A stretch of DNA of 6,386 nucleotides from Desulfarculus sp. GTDB taxonomy: Bacteria; Desulfobacterota; Desulfarculia; Desulfarculales; Desulfarculaceae. The stretch is from contig JAIUYB010000138.1 of NCBI GenBank assembly GCA_020216625.1, forward strand, positions 1-6,386, in the 5' to 3' direction. Positions 4,904-6,386 of this stretch are shown piece after piece. Within the stretch, counting starts at the first letter, position 1. Every line of letters begins with the position of its first letter. Below the pieces are notes generated by a model. That model made no database searches, had not been told where the DNA came from, and saw only the letters and a list, made by a program, of their open reading frames with translations. The position numbers and the translations under genes are program-made.

Positions 4904-4926
4904 CTAGTCGAGCGTATAGGGGCATC

Positions 4927-5212
4927 ATGCCAACCAAACCGCGCCCCGCAGCCAGCCCCAGGCACCCCAATACCAGGCCCTGGCGGCCACAGGCTGGGCC
5001 TGGCTGCCTTGGGTCGGGGTTGCCTGGTGGGTTCCTGGGTTGGCGTGGTGTCTGGCAGGGGAGGCCCAAGCCTGGCGCGGACGCTGGGCCATGGCCCGGC
5101 GGGTTGGCTGGGCCGGTTGCGGGGCGATAACCGCCTGGTGGTCCAGGCCGCGGCCCAGGCCCAACGCGCGGCCGATTACGTGCAAAACATCAGCTTCGGG
5201 GAGGGCAACTAG
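4927..5212 (+). pseudogene. Small Trp-rich membrane protein with two apparent frameshifts
   Basis: No single frame gives a convincing protein, but three pieces join well. An ATG at 4927 begins MPTK. From about 4940 the reading shifts by one base to a frame giving SQPQAPQYQALAATG, a Trp-rich hydrophobic span (about 4990-5070) and a basic RGRWAMARRVGWAGCG. At the GGGG run 5121-5124 a further shift of one base gives GDNRLVVQAAAQAQRAADY...FGEGN and a stop at 5212. Adding one base at each point yields a continuous 95-codon gene. This looks like a decayed, or mis-sequenced, single-span membrane protein; the C-terminal QAAAQAQRAADY pattern recalls small plasmid or phage proteins. Its stop is two bases before the next gene's ATG, which fits a former operon. 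Function unknown. Confidence 0.4.
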
Positions 5213-5214
5213 TC

Positions 5215-5631
5215 ATGACCTACGATGAAAAGCGCCAGGCCCGGATTGACCGTTACCGCAACCGCGCCACGCTGGCAGCCTCCCAAAGCTCCGCCCTGTG
5301 GGAAAAAGCCCACCAGATGGCCGCAGTAATCCCGTTTGGCCAGCCTATCTTGATCGGCCACCAGGCCGACGGGGTGCCGGGGATCGCCCCGCCGGGGCAG
5401 GCCGTGCTATGGTCGGGTCGGGACGCTTGGGATCAACCACGGGAAGGAATGACGATGGCCGAGGATCATATTCATCCGGTTAATCTGCGCTTACCACAAA
5501 AACTTTGGGACCGGCTCTGGCTTGCGGTCCAGAAGGAACAGATAGCTAGGGGTCCGAGCAATAAGTTTTCCATCAACCAGGCCATTACTGATGCGGTTGC
5601 GGCCTGGGTTGATGCCCAAGAGAAGGGCTAG
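5215..5631 (+). CDS. DUF3560-like N-terminus joined to a ribbon-helix-helix-like C-terminus
   Basis: The 138-aa ORF begins at ATG 5215, with GGAGGG (5200-5205) nine bases upstream. Residues 1-50 (MTYDEKRQARIDRY..., HQMAAVIPFGQPILIGH) match the start of DUF3560 proteins found on plasmids and phages, but the family normally continues well beyond this point with a helical region that is missing here. Residues 51-80 form a low-complexity linker. Residues 81-138 have the strand-helix-helix plan of a CopG/Arc-type DNA-binding protein: HPVNLRLP strand (87-94), helix 95-110, and SINQAITDAVAAWV helix (119-132). An internal ATG at 5455 has its own Shine-Dalgarno, so the C-terminal part may be a separate regulator. 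The ORF is likely a deletion fusion. Its stop shares the palindrome CTAG with the opposing gene's stop. Confidence 0.6.
   Translation: MTYDEKRQARIDRYRNRATLAASQSSALWEKAHQMAAVIPFGQPILIGHQADGVPGIAPPGQAVLWSGRDAWDQPREGMTMAEDHIHPVNLRLPQKLWDRLWLAVQKEQIARGPSNKFSINQAITDAVAAWVDAQEKG
5442..5457 (+). promoter_or_regulatory. Internal ribosome binding site and start for the ribbon-helix-helix part
   Basis: GGAAGG (5442-5447) lies seven bases before ATG 5455, which is in frame with the long ORF and would give a 58-aa protein starting MAEDHIHPVN. That size is normal for a stand-alone ribbon-helix-helix repressor or antitoxin. Confidence 0.4.
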
Positions 5632-6200
5632 GCCCATAGCACAGCCAGCTTGTCCAACCCGTCTGGCGTCCAGCGGTCGGACGGCACCTGGCGCAGCGCC
5701 TGGGGCAGCGGTCGGGAAAACAACCGCGCGGCCGTGAGTAATTGCAGCACGTAGGCCTGGGAACAAAAGGCGGCCCAAGGGCTTGAAAGTGGGTTGGGGG
5801 CCGGGTCGGGTCGTGTGGCGTCGGAGATCGCCAGCCCGCCAATGCCGCCGAAGTTATAGGGCAGGTCACCATCGGCCCAGGTCCGGGCGGTGACGATCAT
5901 GAGTTCGGCCGCGGCAGGGGTCAGCCCAGACGGTTCCCTGAACCAGACCACCGTGTCTCGGTTGTCGGGGTCCAGAAGCGGCGCTAGGGGCGAGATGGTG
6001 TAGCCGCCACTCAGGGACTCGCCCACTTCGTCCTCATTCAGCACCGTGCCCACGTGATTGGGCACTAGGCGGCCTCGCAAGTATCCGCCGGGGTCGGTTT
6101 TTATGGCGATGGCCGCGCCCAGGGCGGAGCGGCTGGCCTGGAACATGCACCAGCCGGGGCCGAAATCGCGGCCGTAGGTCGGGTAAAGGTTCAGCATCAT
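5628..6200 (-). CDS. Permuted papain-fold (YiiX/NlpC-like) cysteine peptidase or amidase
   Basis: The ORF is open from 6272, but its first 24 codons contain a terminator hairpin. The start is therefore placed at the ATG pair 6198-6200/6195-6197 (protein MMLNLYPTYGRD), with GGGGGTGG just upstream, giving about 190 aa. The order of motifs fits the circularly permuted NlpC/P60-like group. First comes a His in NHVGTVLN (His 49 from this start), followed by acidic VGESL. A helix with WADGDLPYNFGG follows, then the likely catalytic Cys in AAFCSQAYV (Cys 146), and a C-terminal P-S-D-R-W-T-P-D segment common in phage members. Such enzymes act on peptidoglycan peptides or lipid-like esters; the substrate is unknown here. 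It runs convergent to the DUF3560-like gene, with stops overlapping in CTAG. Confidence 0.65.
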   Translation of the reverse strand: MMLNLYPTYGRDFGPGWCMFQASRSALGAAIAIKTDPGGYLRGRLVPNHVGTVLNEDEVGESLSGGYTISPLAPLLDPDNRDTVVWFREPSGLTPAAAELMIVTARTWADGDLPYNFGGIGGLAISDATRPDPAPNPLSSPWAAFCSQAYVLQLLTAARLFSRPLPQALRQVPSDRWTPDGLDKLAVLWA

Positions 6201-6218
6201 GGCGGCCCACCCCCAAAT

Positions 6219-6258
6219 GGCAAAACCCCCGCCAGGGCCGTAGCCGAGGCGGGGGCAT
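6219..6258 (-). terminator. Intrinsic terminator between the two minus-strand genes
   Basis: On the minus strand CCCCCGCC, a 14-base loop containing a further GGC/GCC pair, then GGCGGGGG followed by TTTTGCCATTT. This is a proper stem plus U-tract. It ends the gene cut by the right edge and lies inside the longer reading of the peptidase ORF, which argues for the later peptidase start. Confidence 0.7.
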
Positions 6259-6290
6259 GTTAATGGCGTCATTGAAATGGTCGGGTCGGG

Positions 6291-6386
6291 CTATTCCGGC
6301 GCCGGGTTGGTCGTGGTCGTGGTGGTGGTGGCCGGGTTCTGCTGGATTGTGACCGTGCCGTTGGTGATGTGGCCACCGGCGATGTT
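6291..6386 (-). CDS. C-terminal end of a Thr-rich protein (5' part outside window)
   Basis: The minus-strand frame is open from the window edge for 31 codons to TAG at 6291-6293. It reads NIAGGHITNGTVTIQQNPA, then a run of seven Thr codons, then NPAPE. It is followed by a terminator at 6219-6258, as expected for a real gene end. Gly/Thr/Asn-rich C-termini of this kind are common in phage lipoproteins and tail-associated proteins. It loosely resembles the Pro/Thr/Val-rich tail of the lipoprotein at 2239-2718, but the visible part is too short to assign. Confidence 0.5.
   Translation of the reverse strand, partial: NIAGGHITNGTVTIQQNPATTTTTTTNPAPE

Larger units (their letters stand above)
3970..4926. 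other. Gene-free stretch holding a cluster of attachment-site-like modules
   Basis: No convincing protein gene lies here. Bases 3970-4200 hold mostly unassigned sequence with a weak 6-bp hairpin at 4049-4064. Bases 4206-4380 and 4522-4681 hold two parallel modules of direct repeats, hairpin and tRNA 3' half. Bases 4690-4926 hold AT-rich then mixed DNA with one more 11-bp-period repeat pair. Short ORFs across the tRNA fragments are artefacts. Confidence 0.65.

Noticed and set aside
4782..5069. Minus-strand 95-codon ORF opposite the frameshifted gene
   Set aside because: Pro/Gly-rich with no motif; the opposite strand gives a more coherent, though broken, reading.

Overview
The window looks like accessory or prophage DNA from a GC-rich proteobacterium. 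Several small proteins resemble ones I associate with phages and mobile elements of Desulfobacterota and other proteobacteria, but taxonomy cannot be fixed from sequence alone. Genes are dense, short and often overlap or abut. Several are phage-typical: a virion-type transglycosylase-like protein, a DUF1353 protein, short membrane, lipoprotein and secreted proteins, and a permuted papain/NlpC-like enzyme.

Region 1 (1-3177, plus strand) is one tightly packed late-phage-like operon. It holds the C-terminal part of a large protein cut by the window start, a murein-hydrolase-like virion protein, an 87-aa acidic protein and a 21-aa membrane peptide. These are followed by a secreted protein with a nuclease-like core, a lipoprotein and a DUF1353 protein. 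Junctions are stop/start overlaps or a few bases, each with a Shine-Dalgarno sequence. The operon closes with a 12-bp hairpin.

Region 2 (about 3178-3969) is an AT-rich island with one unrecognised gene. The gene has its own promoter-like sequence and several palindromes upstream, including a 10-bp inverted repeat set inside the promoter. This is the layout of a phage moron or other cargo gene.

Region 3 (3970-4926) has no convincing protein gene. It carries two modules of the same architecture in tandem. Each has a pair of direct repeats at an 11-bp period, then a GGCCAAAA-type tandem repeat, a strong hairpin and the 3' half of a tRNA on the minus strand (tRNA-Phe GAA in one, tRNA-Cys GCA in the other). 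The tRNA 5' halves are missing. This is how attachment sites of tyrosine-integrase elements look. The two modules share sequence and spacing but differ in arm repeats and tRNA target. A third 11-bp-period repeat pair lies at 4884-4903.

Region 4 (4927-5631, plus strand) is eroded accessory DNA: a small Trp-rich membrane protein that reads through only if two single-base frameshifts are corrected, then an ORF joining a DUF3560-like N-terminus to a ribbon-helix-helix-like C-terminus. Region 5 (5628-6386, minus strand) converges on it. It holds a permuted papain-like enzyme and, beyond a terminator, the Thr-rich C-terminus of a gene cut by the window end.

Overall the window reads as the end of a phage late operon plus cargo, joined to a cluster of integration sites and remnants of other mobile DNA.
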